This document shows positions 35,928-46,015 of a stretch of DNA of 50,926 nt, in pieces. The DNA is taken from NCBI GenBank assembly GCA_904420225.1, contig CAJFUP010000202.1:1-50926 (forward strand), written 5' to 3'. Position 1 is the stretch's first letter, and every line of letters begins with the position of its first letter. This DNA comes from an uncultured Lachnospiraceae bacterium. Its GTDB lineage: Bacteria; Bacillota; Clostridia; Lachnospirales; Lachnospiraceae. The notes under the pieces are model-generated. The model searched no databases. It was not told the origin of the DNA and saw nothing but the letters and a program-made list of their open reading frames with translations. The position numbers and the translations under genes are program-made.

Positions 35928-37345
35928 AAAATTTCTTTCCACGAATTGGACGATGACTCTTCTTGGGCCATGGGCAGGGAAAAGATAAATTCGGTGCCCA
36001 CTCCTTCGGTACTGATGACATCGATGTTTTCCTTATGGGCCTGGATGATTTCCTTAACAATGGAAAGACCCAAGCCGGTTCCCTTTTTATCTTTGCCCCG
36101 GGAAGTGTCTGTCTTGTAGAAACGTTCCCAGATTTTTCCCAGGCTATCTTTGGGGATGCCCACGCCGTGGTCCTTCACGGAGATGAACAATTTTTCATGG
36201 TGGACGCTGGTGTCAATATTGATGACAGAGCCCGGATTGCTGAACTTGATGGCATTGTCAATAAGGTTGTAGAGGACCTGCTGGATGCGGGATTTGTCGG
36301 CGTACACCACCTGTCTGGTGTCAGAGAAGGTCAGCTCAAAGGTGATTCGCTTCTCTTTACAGCGCCCTTCAAAAGTGGCCAGAATGCCGCGGATGACGCC
36401 ATTGATGTCAAAATTGCTCTGCTCCAGATAGATACCTTTGGTGTCAAAGGAATTGAGAGTCAGAAGGCTTTGGGTCAGCTTGGTGAGTCGCTCTGTTTCA
36501 CCCAAGACAATGCCCAGATATTTTTCCTGAAGCTCATGTGGAATGGTACCGTCCAGAATAGCCTCCAGATATCCCTTGATGGATGTGAGGGGAGAGCGAA
36601 AATCGTGGGAGACGTTGGCCACGAATTTATGCTGATCCTCTCCGATGTTATTGAGGCGCATGGCCATGTCAGAAAGGGTATTGGCCAGATATCCCATCTC
36701 ATCACGGGACTTGACATTGGGCTGGTAGGTGAGGTTTCCCGCCGCATATTCTTTGGCGGCCCGAGTAATTCGGCTCACCGGCTTGCTGACCATTCGTTCA
36801 AAGAGAACCAGTAAAAGCAGGGCCAAAAGCATGGTGCCCGCCAGAGTTACATAGGCGATAATCAAGATTTTTTCCCGCAGTATGGCCAGACGGGACATGG
36901 GATAGTGGGTAATCACGTAGCCCAATGTATTGGTACCTCGGATCAAGGGTCGGTACACAGAGAGCATTTCCTCATCATAATTTCCGTAAAAATTCCCTAT
37001 CATATAGCGGTTCAGCGTGCCGCCTGCCGGGTTGAATTGGGGAACCGATTCCGGTGCGTCCAGGGAACCGGCAGAGGCCAGCAGGGTATTGGACTGGTTT
37101 ACAATCCAGACATCACAGTCCCGGGTGGAAGCCACAGCCTCCAGCTGCAGCCGGTCAAAGCTGTCGGTGGAAGCTTGCTCGTATGTATTGGCGATGAGAC
37201 AGCAGCTCTCATATAGCCGGTCAATGGCATCCTGCTCCAGGGAAGAATAGATCAGCCGGGAGCCTGCGGTGGCAATGAGGATAAAGGCCAACAGCAGTAC
37301 AGCCAAATATCCCACCAAGAATTTCAGGCGCAGTGCATGCTTCAT
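35924..37345 (-). CDS. Sensor histidine kinase (TM, HAMP, HisKA, HATPase)
   Basis: VSHDFRSPLTSIKGYLEAILDG H-box, LYNLIDNAIKFSNPGS N-box, DHGVGIP and GTGLGLSIVKEI G-boxes. Confidence 0.96.
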   Translation of the reverse strand: MKHALRLKFLVGYLAVLLLAFILIATAGSRLIYSSLEQDAIDRLYESCCLIANTYEQASTDSFDRLQLEAVASTRDCDVWIVNQSNTLLASAGSLDAPESVPQFNPAGGTLNRYMIGNFYGNYDEEMLSVYRPLIRGTNTLGYVITHYPMSRLAILREKILIIAYVTLAGTMLLALLLLVLFERMVSKPVSRITRAAKEYAAGNLTYQPNVKSRDEMGYLANTLSDMAMRLNNIGEDQHKFVANVSHDFRSPLTSIKGYLEAILDGTIPHELQEKYLGIVLGETERLTKLTQSLLTLNSFDTKGIYLEQSNFDINGVIRGILATFEGRCKEKRITFELTFSDTRQVVYADKSRIQQVLYNLIDNAIKFSNPGSVINIDTSVHHEKLFISVKDHGVGIPKDSLGKIWERFYKTDTSRGKDKKGTGLGLSIVKEIIQAHKENIDVISTEGVGTEFIFSLPMAQEESSSNSWKEIF

Positions 37346-38061
37346 TGTTTTACCTCGAACTTATAGCCGACTCCCCAGACCGTGGTCAGCGCCCAGCCTG
37401 GGTGATCCTTGATTTTTTCCCGCAGGCGCTTGATGTGGACATCCACGGTGCGGGTATCGCCAATGTATTCGTATCCCCAGATATGGTCCAGAAGCTGTTC
37501 CCTGGTGAAGACTTGATTGGGCGAGGACGCCAGGAAGTAGAGGAGTTCCAGTTCCTTGGGAGGCATTTCCACAGAGTGGCCGTTGTAAATTACGGAATAA
37601 TTGGTCAAGTTCACCGTCAAATCCGGATATTCCACGTAACGCCCCTTTTGGACGGGCATGGAGGAAGCGGAATGGGAGGCGGCGGGTTGAGCAGCGGTGC
37701 GCCGCAGGACAGCCTTGACTCTGGCCACCAGTTCTTTGGAATCAAATGGTTTGATCATATAGTCATCCGCCCCCAGTTCCAGACCCAAAACTTTGTCAAA
37801 GATCTCCCCCTTGGCGGAAAGCATAATAATGGGGACAGAGGAGTCTTTTCGGATTTCCCGGCATACCTGGTAGCCGTCCATGCCGGGCAGCATCAAATCC
37901 AGCAGGATTAGATGGGGATGAAATTCCCGGAACGCCAGGAGGGCTTCCTCTCCGTCCAGGACACATTTCGTTTCATAACATTCTTTCATCAGATAAAGAG
38001 AAATCAGTTCTGCGATGTTCTCGTCATCATCCACAATTAGTATTCGTTGTTTTTCTGCCAT
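37342..38061 (-). CDS. OmpR/PhoB-family response regulator
   Basis: ILIVDDDENIAELISLYL, LILLDLMLPGMDGYQVC, MLSAKGE; C-terminal winged helix; 4-bp overlap with the kinase gene. Confidence 0.96.
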   Translation of the reverse strand: MAEKQRILIVDDDENIAELISLYLMKECYETKCVLDGEEALLAFREFHPHLILLDLMLPGMDGYQVCREIRKDSSVPIIMLSAKGEIFDKVLGLELGADDYMIKPFDSKELVARVKAVLRRTAAQPAASHSASSMPVQKGRYVEYPDLTVNLTNYSVIYNGHSVEMPPKELELLYFLASSPNQVFTREQLLDHIWGYEYIGDTRTVDVHIKRLREKIKDHPGWALTTVWGVGYKFEVKQ

Positions 38062-38073
38062 GGCAATCTCCTA

Positions 38074-40458
38074 TCATTTGAATTCCACGATGGTTACGCC
38101 GGAGTCCCCTTCGCCGAAAGAGCCCAGGCGGAAGGATTTGACGTATTTCAGTTTCTTTAAGTGGCTGTGAACCCCGTTTCTGAGGGCGCCGGTTCCACGG
38201 CCGTGAACCACCCGCACCTGTGACAAATGGGCCAGATAGGCGTCATCCAGATACTTGTCCAGCACAGGCAGCGCCTCATCCACCGTCATGCCAATGAGAT
38301 TCACTTCAGGAGAGATATAGGCGCTTTTGGTCATTTTGATGGTGCTGGAACTGCTTTTCGGCTTGGGACCGCCCATACCGGCCCCGGTAACGGTCTCCTC
38401 CTGGATCAGCTCGATATCTTTGATGTTGACCTGAGAGCGGAGAATTCCCATCTGTACAAATAGATCCCCTTTGGCATTGGGCAGGGTGCTGACCGTACCT
38501 TTGAGATTTAGGGAAAGGACACGGACGGCATCGCCAACTTTGATATCTTTGGCTTTGGCAGTCTTTTTGGCAGGTTTCTTGGGCTTTAAGGCCAGGCTTT
38601 GGCTGGTTTCATCCAGCTTGCCCCGCAGCTTACTGCGCTCCGCCTCCAGGGCCTTGCTGATGTTGCCGCCTGCAGTCTGTTTGTTGATGATGCGGATGGT
38701 TTCATCGGCAAAATCCTTGGCGTCTTGCAGGATGGACTGCGCTTCCTCCCGGGCCTTGTTGAGGATGCGCTCTTTTTGGCTATCCAACTTTTCCTGCTTC
38801 TCTTGGAGCTGTTTTTTTAGGAGGGCGGCTTCCTCCCGGTAGCGGGCGGTCTCCGCCTGCTGTTTCTCCATGTCGACGCGGGCCTGCTCCAGATTGGAGA
38901 TCACGTCCTCGAAGCTCTCGGCCTCTGCGTCAATGTGCTTTTTGGCGTCCTCAATGATAAAGGAGGGGAGTCCCAATTTCTGGGAAATGGCAAAGGCGTT
39001 GCTCTTTCCAGGGATGCCGATGAGGAGACGGTAGGTGGGGCGCAGGGTTTCCACGCTGAATTCGCAGGAAGCATTTTCCACCCCTTCCGTGGACAGGGCA
39101 AAGATTTTCAGCTCACTGTAGTGGGTGGTGGCCATGGTGCGCACCTTCATGTTGTGGAGGAAAGAGAGGATGGCAATGGCCAGGGCAGCTCCTTCCGTGG
39201 GATCGGTACCGGCGCCCAGCTCGTCAAAGAGAACCAGAGAGCGGTCATCGGCCTTGTCCAAGATTTTTACGATGTTGGTCATATGGGAAGAGAAAGTGCT
39301 GAGACTTTGCTCAATGCTTTGCTCATCTCCAATGTCGGCATAGACTTCTGTAAATACGGACAGTTGGGAGCCGTCGAAGGCGGGGATGTGAAGACCCGCC
39401 TGCCCCATGAGAGTAAAGAGCCCCACAGTTTTTAGGGAGACAGTTTTTCCTCCTGTGTTGGGGCCGGTGACAATGAGCAGATCAAAGGTGTCTCCCAGCC
39501 AGATGTCGATGGGAACCACGGTCTGTTTGGAGAGAAGAGGATGACGGCCTTTTTTGATTTTAATGTATCCCTTGGTGTTGAAAATCGGCTCGCTTCCCGT
39601 ATAGTGGCGGGAAAGCATGGCCTTGGCGAAGATAAAATCCAGCTCGCTCAATACGGTCAGGTCATCCCGCAGCTGCTCCATGTGCTCAGCGGCCTCGTTG
39701 CTCAGCCGTGCCAGGATGGCCTCGATCTCTTTCTGTTCTTTGATTTCCAGCTCTCGGATTTCGTTGTTCAGCTTAACCACGGCCATGGGCTCTACGAAGA
39801 CTGTGGATCCACTGGAACTCTGGTCATGAATCATACCAGGGATCTGAGACTTGTTCTCCTGCTTGACAGGTACGCAATAACGGCCGTTTCGCATGGTGAT
39901 GACGGCGTCCTGCAAGAGGGTACGGGAGGAATTGACAATGCTGCTTAACTGGGTGTGAATTTTGTCGCTGGCCGTGCGGATGGCGCGGCGGATGCTCCTG
40001 AGAGCCGGACTGGCATCATCGGCGATTTCTTCCTCGGAGAGAATGCAGCGCTGAATTTCCCGGTTCAGGGAGACCAGGGGGTCAATCTGGGAAAAACGGG
40101 GATCCAGGGAGTCCTGTTCATCCTCCGGTATATCCCGGCTGCCGTAGGATTTGGCGCGGGCGGCGGCATTTAATAGGGAGCTGATATTGAGAAGCTCCAC
40201 AATGCCCAGGGAAGCGCCCACCTGCAGGCGCAGCAGAGAATCCCGGATATCTTTCACACCGGAAAAAGAGACGCTGCCTTTTTGCAGGATGCGGGTCAAG
40301 GCATCGCTGGTTTCTTTTTGGGCCTTGCGGATGGCCATTAAATCATCCATGGGTACCAGGGAACGGCACATATCCTTCCCCAGGGGGGTGGACGCGTAAG
40401 AAGTCAGCTGATCTATGATTTTATAAAACTCTAAGGTTTTCAGAGCCTTTTCGTTCAT
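38074..40458 (-). CDS. mutS2: Endonuclease MutS2
   Basis: VTGPNTGGKTVSLKTVGLFTLMGQAGLHIPA Walker A, DELGAGTDPTEGAALAIAIL, C-terminal Smr domain (VNLIGMTVDEALPVLDKYLDDAYLAHLSQVRVVHGRGTGALRNGV). Confidence 0.96.
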   Translation of the reverse strand: MNEKALKTLEFYKIIDQLTSYASTPLGKDMCRSLVPMDDLMAIRKAQKETSDALTRILQKGSVSFSGVKDIRDSLLRLQVGASLGIVELLNISSLLNAAARAKSYGSRDIPEDEQDSLDPRFSQIDPLVSLNREIQRCILSEEEIADDASPALRSIRRAIRTASDKIHTQLSSIVNSSRTLLQDAVITMRNGRYCVPVKQENKSQIPGMIHDQSSSGSTVFVEPMAVVKLNNEIRELEIKEQKEIEAILARLSNEAAEHMEQLRDDLTVLSELDFIFAKAMLSRHYTGSEPIFNTKGYIKIKKGRHPLLSKQTVVPIDIWLGDTFDLLIVTGPNTGGKTVSLKTVGLFTLMGQAGLHIPAFDGSQLSVFTEVYADIGDEQSIEQSLSTFSSHMTNIVKILDKADDRSLVLFDELGAGTDPTEGAALAIAILSFLHNMKVRTMATTHYSELKIFALSTEGVENASCEFSVETLRPTYRLLIGIPGKSNAFAISQKLGLPSFIIEDAKKHIDAEAESFEDVISNLEQARVDMEKQQAETARYREEAALLKKQLQEKQEKLDSQKERILNKAREEAQSILQDAKDFADETIRIINKQTAGGNISKALEAERSKLRGKLDETSQSLALKPKKPAKKTAKAKDIKVGDAVRVLSLNLKGTVSTLPNAKGDLFVQMGILRSQVNIKDIELIQEETVTGAGMGGPKPKSSSSTIKMTKSAYISPEVNLIGMTVDEALPVLDKYLDDAYLAHLSQVRVVHGRGTGALRNGVHSHLKKLKYVKSFRLGSFGEGDSGVTIVEFK

Positions 40459-40689
40459 GATGTCCTCCAATCTGTCTTTTCACGGCCGAAAGAGCGGCCT
40501 TTCCCTTGATTATACAATAAATCAAAAAGCGATACAAGCAATAGGTGCATACCGCAGGTCATGTTTTTGCGCTTTGATGGATTTCATGGGTTTTCTGAGA
40601 CGCACAGATGGATTCGGCATGTCCGCGCGGTTGGCCGCTGCCGTTTTGTGGGATTGGCTGTAATTGTTGGGAACGGCAGTCAGTAATAG

Positions 40690-40718
40690 TTTACAATTTT
40701 GCATTTTTCCCTTATAAT
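40690..40718 (+). promoter_or_regulatory. Putative sigma-A promoter for the HtrA-like gene
   Basis: TTTACA-N17-TATAAT. Confidence 0.7.
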
Positions 40719-40741
40719 AGGGAATATCGTAGTAACGGACA

Positions 40742-40817
40742 AGCCTGGGCAGGGGGAATGCTGTGAGGAGTGATGCCGCAAAAGCGGCCGCGTATAGCGC
40801 GAGAGTCTGCCCAGGCT
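40742..40817 (+). other. Structured 5' leader element
   Basis: Closing stem AGCCTGGGCAG/CTGCCCAGGCT (11 bp) enclosing hairpin GCCGC-AAAA-GCGGC. Confidence 0.6.
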
Positions 40818-40852
40818 GCAGTGATGTTCTGGAAGATATGGAGGATACGCGT

Positions 40853-42190
40853 ATGGCTGATCATTCAAATTCACAGAATCATGACAATCAAGATACATCG
40901 TATATTAAAGAAAAGATTGTCAAAAAGCCCAGAAGCAAATGGTTTTATGTGAGACGGATTTTTTTGTTTTTGGTGCTGGCTGTGGTATTTGGTACAGCGG
41001 CCGGAGTGGCGTTTGCTGTGACCCGGGGATGGATGGAACAGATGAATCCGCAGCCGGAGGAAACTACGGAAAGTTTCACTCTTTCCCGGGATGAGCCCAC
41101 ACAGCCGCCCACCACACAAGCTCCCACAGAGGAAGAGACTCTTTCAGAAACCCAGGAGGAAGAGGAAGATCTGGAGGAGCAAATATCCATGGCGGTGCAG
41201 GAGGCCTTGGAGAATCAGATCCTGACACAGAGCGATTTGCTGAAGCTGGAAAGGCTGCGCAGTGATGTGCTGACTCTAATTTCGGACTCTTTTGTGAAAC
41301 TCATTGTGGCCCATGAGCCAGAACGGGATTTATTTGACGAGACAGTGGAGAACACCAATGAGACGTTTGGCGTGGTGGTGCAGAAAACAGATACCCAGAT
41401 TTTTGTCCTGACGGATTCAGCGATGCTGGAGGGGGCGGAGTCATTGACAGCACAGATCGAGGACAGAGAATACTCGGCCGCAGTTACTGGGACAGATAGC
41501 CTGACAGGCATCACTCTGGTGGAAATCACAGTGGGAGAAAAGGAGACGTATCCGGTATCGGTGCGGGTGGCTGAACTTGGCAATTCGTATGCGTGTAAAT
41601 TGGGAGATGCGGTGATTGCCGCAGGAAGCCCCTTGGGAGTTCCGGATTCTGTCAACTACGGCTATATCACCTACCTTTCCAAAAATGTCAGTGTGGTGGA
41701 TGGCCATGAAATGCTCTGCTTTACCAGTATGGCAGCCGCGGAAGATGGCAGAGGGGTTTTGATGAATTTGCAGGGACAAATCATTGGCTGGATCACAGAA
41801 GAGAATAACAGTGGCATGGGAGAGGTTACTGCCGCCATTGGTATTTCCGATTTGAAATATGTGATTGAGGACCTCCTGGCCGGGCGTGATACCGCCTATC
41901 TTGGCATAAGAGGCCAGGAAGTAAATTTGACGCAGGCAGAGGAACGGGATTTGGCAGTGGGGTTTTATGTCACGGAAGTGATTCAGGGAAGCCCGGCTTA
42001 TGATGTGGGAATTCAGCCCAGTGATATCATATCCCAGATCGGGGAGCAGGAGATCCGCGTTTCTGGAGATTTCCAAAAAGCCATGGATGAGGTGGCGGCC
42101 AATACCACAGTGACCGTTATCCTCCATACCAGGAATGCCATGGGCGAATATGTGAAAGAAGAGATTGAGATCCCATTTGCCAGCCGGTGA
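40853..42190 (+). CDS. HtrA-like trypsin-fold/PDZ membrane protein, probable pseudoprotease
   Basis: TM anchor, trypsin-like segments (GDAVIAAGSPLG, GVLMNLQGQIIGWI), PDZ (YVTEVIQGSPAYDVGIQPSDIISQIGEQEI); GGAGG upstream of ATG 40853. Confidence 0.88.
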   Translation: MADHSNSQNHDNQDTSYIKEKIVKKPRSKWFYVRRIFLFLVLAVVFGTAAGVAFAVTRGWMEQMNPQPEETTESFTLSRDEPTQPPTTQAPTEEETLSETQEEEEDLEEQISMAVQEALENQILTQSDLLKLERLRSDVLTLISDSFVKLIVAHEPERDLFDETVENTNETFGVVVQKTDTQIFVLTDSAMLEGAESLTAQIEDREYSAAVTGTDSLTGITLVEITVGEKETYPVSVRVAELGNSYACKLGDAVIAAGSPLGVPDSVNYGYITYLSKNVSVVDGHEMLCFTSMAAAEDGRGVLMNLQGQIIGWITEENNSGMGEVTAAIGISDLKYVIEDLLAGRDTAYLGIRGQEVNLTQAEERDLAVGFYVTEVIQGSPAYDVGIQPSDIISQIGEQEIRVSGDFQKAMDEVAANTTVTVILHTRNAMGEYVKEEIEIPFASR

Positions 42191-42296
42191 CCCATACCGA
42201 ATCCAGCCGGAACCGGTTGGCCGTCGGCGGGGGGACATTGAGACTGCGGCTGCGGATGAAATTTTAGTAAAAGCGATGAAAGAATACTGTACACTG

Positions 42297-42322
42297 GGGC
42301 GGGCGAGAAATGATGCCCGCCT
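42297..42322 (+). other. Intergenic hairpin
   Basis: GGCGGGC-GAGAAATGAT-GCCCGCC upstream of the YhaM-like gene. Confidence 0.5.
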
Positions 42323-42357
42323 TCAGACGGGAAATAGAAAGGCATGGTTAAACAGAT

Positions 42358-43299
42358 ATGAAATTTATTCAGGACATACGCGAGGGAGAGCACATTTCTC
42401 AGATTTTCTTGTGCAAGACAAAGATTACGGCCACCACCAAGATGGGAAAAAATTATTACTCCCTGGCTCTGCAGGATAAGACAGGAACTCTGGACGGAAA
42501 AGTCTGGGATCTAAACGGAGGCATCGGCCATTTTGAACCCATGGATTTTATCCAGGTGGAGGGAGAAGTGACCACATTTTCCAATAGTCTGCAGCTGAAT
42601 ATTAAGAGGATCCGCAGGGCGCGGGAAGGGGAATATGATCCCAGAGATTATTTCCCTGTATCTGGAAAAGACATCGAGGCCATGTATAAAGAGCTGACGG
42701 GGTTTGTACCGCAGATCAAGAATGAAAAGATGCGCCAGTTGGTAAGCAGTTTCTTCTTGGAGGATCCGGATTTCCAAAAGCGGTTCAAGGAGCATTCTGC
42801 CGCCAAAAGTGTTCATCATGGCTTTATCGGCGGTCTTTTGGAACATACTTTGGCTGTCACCAAACTGTGTGATTATTATTGCCGACAGTATCCCATTCTC
42901 AATCGTGATTTGCTGATTCCCGCCGCTATGTTCCATGATATTGGAAAATTGGAGGAAATCTCTGATTTTCCCAGCAATGATTATACCGATGACGGTCAAC
43001 TTCTGGGCCATATTGTCATCGGCTGTGAAATAATTGGGGCCAGGATTCGGGAGATTCCTGGATTTCCGCCTAAATTGGCCAGTGAACTGAAGCATTGCAT
43101 CCTGGCGCACCACGGCGAATACGAATATGGTTCTCCCAAAAAACCGGCGCTCATGGAAGCGCTGGCGCTGTACTTTGCGGACAATACAGATGCCAAGCTG
43201 CAAATTATGATTGAGCTCTTTGAGGGAAATGTATCCAGTGACTGGTTGGGGTTCAATCGCCTTTTGGACAGCAATATCCGCAAGACCGTGATGGAGTAG
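42358..43299 (+). CDS. YhaM-like 3'-5' exoribonuclease (OB fold + HD domain)
   Basis: TKMGKNYYSLALQDKTGTLDGKVWDL OB fold; HHGFIGGLLEHTLAVTKLCDYY and AAMFHDIGKLEE HD motifs. Confidence 0.94.
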   Translation: MKFIQDIREGEHISQIFLCKTKITATTKMGKNYYSLALQDKTGTLDGKVWDLNGGIGHFEPMDFIQVEGEVTTFSNSLQLNIKRIRRAREGEYDPRDYFPVSGKDIEAMYKELTGFVPQIKNEKMRQLVSSFFLEDPDFQKRFKEHSAAKSVHHGFIGGLLEHTLAVTKLCDYYCRQYPILNRDLLIPAAMFHDIGKLEEISDFPSNDYTDDGQLLGHIVIGCEIIGARIREIPGFPPKLASELKHCILAHHGEYEYGSPKKPALMEALALYFADNTDAKLQIMIELFEGNVSSDWLGFNRLLDSNIRKTVME

Positions 43300-43313
43300 G
43301 AGCAAAGGCTGGT

Positions 43314-44687
43314 ATGTGGAAGAAAAATGACAGTGTGATTTTAAAGATAGAGGATATGACCACAGAAGGGGAGGGGATCGGCAAGGCCGATGGTTTTCCC
43401 CTTTTTGTCAAGGATACCGTCATTGGGGATGAGGCAGAGGTAAAGATTATCAAGGTAAAAAAGTCATATGGATACGGCAGATTGATGCGGCTGCTTCGCC
43501 CGTCGCCGGATCGGGTGGTACCTGCCTGTCCGGTGGCGCGTCAGTGCGGCGGATGCCAGTTTCAGGCCATGGCATATGAAAAACAGTTGGAGCTGAAGCA
43601 AAAGAAGGTGAAAAATAATCTGGTGCGCATCGGCGGCCTTGCCCAGGTGGAGGTGCAGCCTGTCATTGGCATGGAATCTCCATTTCGATACCGGAATAAA
43701 ACCCAGGTGCCTTTTGGAAAAGATAAGGAAGGAAAGATTGTGGCCGGTTTTTATGCTGGCAGGACCCATTCCATTATTGATCAGGAGGATTGCCTTCTGG
43801 CTCAGCCAGTCTGTCAGACCATCATCCATATTATGAAACAATTTATGGAGGAATTTCGTATCGAGCCGTACGACGAGCAGGCGCACAGGGGTCTGGTTCG
43901 CCATCTGTTAATCCGTAACGGCTATTATACGGGACAGATCATGGTATGCGTTATCATCAATGGAACAGAACTTCCCCACAAAGAAGAGCTGATCCGCCGT
44001 TTGTGTGAGATTGAGGGGATGACCAGTATCTGCTTAAATATCAATCGAGAGCGCACCAATGTTATCATGGGCAAACAGATGGTTTGGCTGTATGGCAAGC
44101 GCTACATCGAGGATATGATCGGGGATATCCGTTATCAGATTTCCCCGCTGAGTTTTTTCCAGGTAAATTCGCTGCAGACAAAGAAGCTGTATGACACGGC
44201 TCTGGCCTTTGCCGGTTTAACCGGAGAAGAAATCGTGTGGGATTTGTACTGCGGTATCGGCACCATTTCCCTATTTTTGGCTCGGCATGCAAAAATGGTC
44301 TACGGGGTGGAAATTGTGGAACCGGCCGTGGAGGATGCAAAGAGGAATGCCCTGGCAAACGGCATCACCAATGCTCAGTTTTTTGTGGGAAAAGCGGAGG
44401 AAGTTTTGCCGGAGAAATATCGTGCTGAACAGGTAAAAGCAGATGTTATTGTTGTGGATCCGCCCAGGAAGGGGTGTGAGGAGACGCTTTTGGAAACAAT
44501 TGTCTCCATGCAGCCGAGGCGCATCGTCTATGTGAGCTGCGACTCGGCCACCTTGGCAAGGGATCTGAAATATCTCACAGGAATGGGGTATGAGGTGAAA
44601 AAAGTGCAGCCTGTGGAGATGTTTGCCATGGGGGCGCATGTGGAGACTGTGTGCCTTTTGGGAAAACATAGTCCCCAGCTGCGGTAA
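43314..44687 (+). CDS. RlmD/RumA-type RNA (uracil-5-)-methyltransferase with TRAM domain
   Basis: N-terminal TRAM, CPVARQCGGCQFQ Fe-S motif, WDLYCGIGTISLFLA SAM motif, VDPPRKGCEETLLE, YVSCDSATLARDL. Confidence 0.94.
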   Translation: MWKKNDSVILKIEDMTTEGEGIGKADGFPLFVKDTVIGDEAEVKIIKVKKSYGYGRLMRLLRPSPDRVVPACPVARQCGGCQFQAMAYEKQLELKQKKVKNNLVRIGGLAQVEVQPVIGMESPFRYRNKTQVPFGKDKEGKIVAGFYAGRTHSIIDQEDCLLAQPVCQTIIHIMKQFMEEFRIEPYDEQAHRGLVRHLLIRNGYYTGQIMVCVIINGTELPHKEELIRRLCEIEGMTSICLNINRERTNVIMGKQMVWLYGKRYIEDMIGDIRYQISPLSFFQVNSLQTKKLYDTALAFAGLTGEEIVWDLYCGIGTISLFLARHAKMVYGVEIVEPAVEDAKRNALANGITNAQFFVGKAEEVLPEKYRAEQVKADVIVVDPPRKGCEETLLETIVSMQPRRIVYVSCDSATLARDLKYLTGMGYEVKKVQPVEMFAMGAHVETVCLLGKHSPQLR

Positions 44688-44733
44688 AGAGGGGGATAAA
44701 CAGGGGGGATTGTAACGGGATCGAAGCTACAAG

Positions 44734-44774
44734 CTGTTGATGCGTCATGTAAAAACGTATCAACAGTTTTTTCT
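44734..44774 (+). terminator. Rho-independent terminator
   Basis: CTGTTGATGCGT ... ACGTATCAACAG followed by TTTTTTCTTT. Confidence 0.85.
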
Positions 44775-44870
44775 TTATATAACAACTTCCAGCAGGCATT
44801 ATCATACAGATTTCTTTGTGCGAAATCATTGAACCCCCTTTTCCAATGGAACATTCTCAGATGTTTTGAC

Positions 44871-44899
44871 TTGACAAAAGATGACATTTCCAGTATCCT
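44871..44899 (+). promoter_or_regulatory. Putative sigma-A promoter of the cysteine/homocysteine biosynthesis operon
   Basis: TTGACA-N17-TATCCT. Confidence 0.75.
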
Positions 44900-44907
44900 T
44901 ACGATAA

Positions 44908-44924
44908 CCTATTAAACAGATAGG
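44908..44924. promoter_or_regulatory. CymR/Rrf2-type candidate operator
   Basis: CCTAT-N7-ATAGG palindrome within GATAACCTATTAAACAGATAGGAATT, placed at the expected transcription start. Confidence 0.55.
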
Positions 44925-45025
44925 AATTGCCCTGGTGATTTCGTTGGGCTGAAATCCATGCGGGATGCATGGATGCTTGCTGTCTGGGAGATGCTAATGA
45001 AAAGATAAGAAATGGAGGGAAGCAT

Positions 45026-45961
45026 ATGGGGATGATTTATACTTCGGCAGATCAGCTGATTGGGCGGACGCCGCTTTTGGAGTTGACTCGCCTGGAGCGT
45101 GCGGAAAAGTTGGAGGCGCGTATTCTGGCAAAGCTGGAGCTTTTCAACCCAGCCGGTTCTGTTAAGGACCGAATCGCCAGGGCCATGCTGGACGATGGGG
45201 AGGCGGCTGGGAGATTAAAGGCAGGAAGCGTGATCATTGAGCCGACGTCTGGAAATACGGGCATCGGTCTGGCCTCTGTGGCTGCAGCCAGAGGATATCG
45301 AGTGATTTTGGTGATGCCGGAAACCATGAGTGTGGAACGGCGTCTTCTGATGAAAGCATATGGAGCAGAACTGGTACTGACGGAAGGTGCCAAGGGGATG
45401 AATGGCGCCATTCAAAAGGCAAAGGAACTGGCAGCACAGATACCGGACAGTTTTCTTCCAGCGCAATTTGAAAATCTCTCCAATCCCCAGGTGCATCGGA
45501 TGACCACTGGTCCGGAAATTTGGGAGGATACAGATGGAGCGGTGGACATTTTCGTGGCCGGAGTGGGAACCGGGGGAACCATCACCGGTGTGGGTGAATA
45601 TCTGAAATCGCGCAGACCGGACATACAGGTGGCGGCCGTGGAACCGGCGGACTCTTCGGTACTGAGCGGCAAAATGGCTGGACCCCATAAGATTCAGGGA
45701 ATCGGGGCTGGATTCGTGCCAGGGATTTTGAATACGGAAATTTATGACATGATTTTCCCAGTGGAACATGAGGAGGCTTTTGCCTATTCCAGGCGAATGG
45801 CCAGAGAGGAGGGCGTACTGGTGGGGATTTCTTCCGGAGCCGCCCTATGTGCGGCCGTTCATTTGGCCAGGCAGCAGGAAAACAGGGAAAAGACCATTGT
45901 TGTTTTGCTCCCGGATACAGGAGAACGATATTTATCCACTCCACTCTTTGGAGATGCCTAA
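45026..45961 (+). CDS. cysK: Cysteine synthase (O-acetylserine sulfhydrylase)
   Basis: [18 protein letters not shown] lysine, [30 protein letters not shown] 45026 with GGAGGGAAG. Confidence 0.95.
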   Translation: MGMIYTSADQLIGRTPLLELTRLERAEKLEARILAKLELFNPAGSVKDRIARAMLDDGEAAGRLKAGSVIIEPTSGNTGIGLASVAAARGYRVILVMPETMSVERRLLMKAYGAELVLTEGAKGMNGAIQKAKELAAQIPDSFLPAQFENLSNPQVHRMTTGPEIWEDTDGAVDIFVAGVGTGGTITGVGEYLKSRRPDIQVAAVEPADSSVLSGKMAGPHKIQGIGAGFVPGILNTEIYDMIFPVEHEEAFAYSRRMAREEGVLVGISSGAALCAAVHLARQQENREKTIVVLLPDTGERYLSTPLFGDA

Positions 45962-46015
45962 TGGCAGAGGAAACTGTGGGACAATACGGGAAAACCAGAT
46001 TCAGGAGGATTGTAT

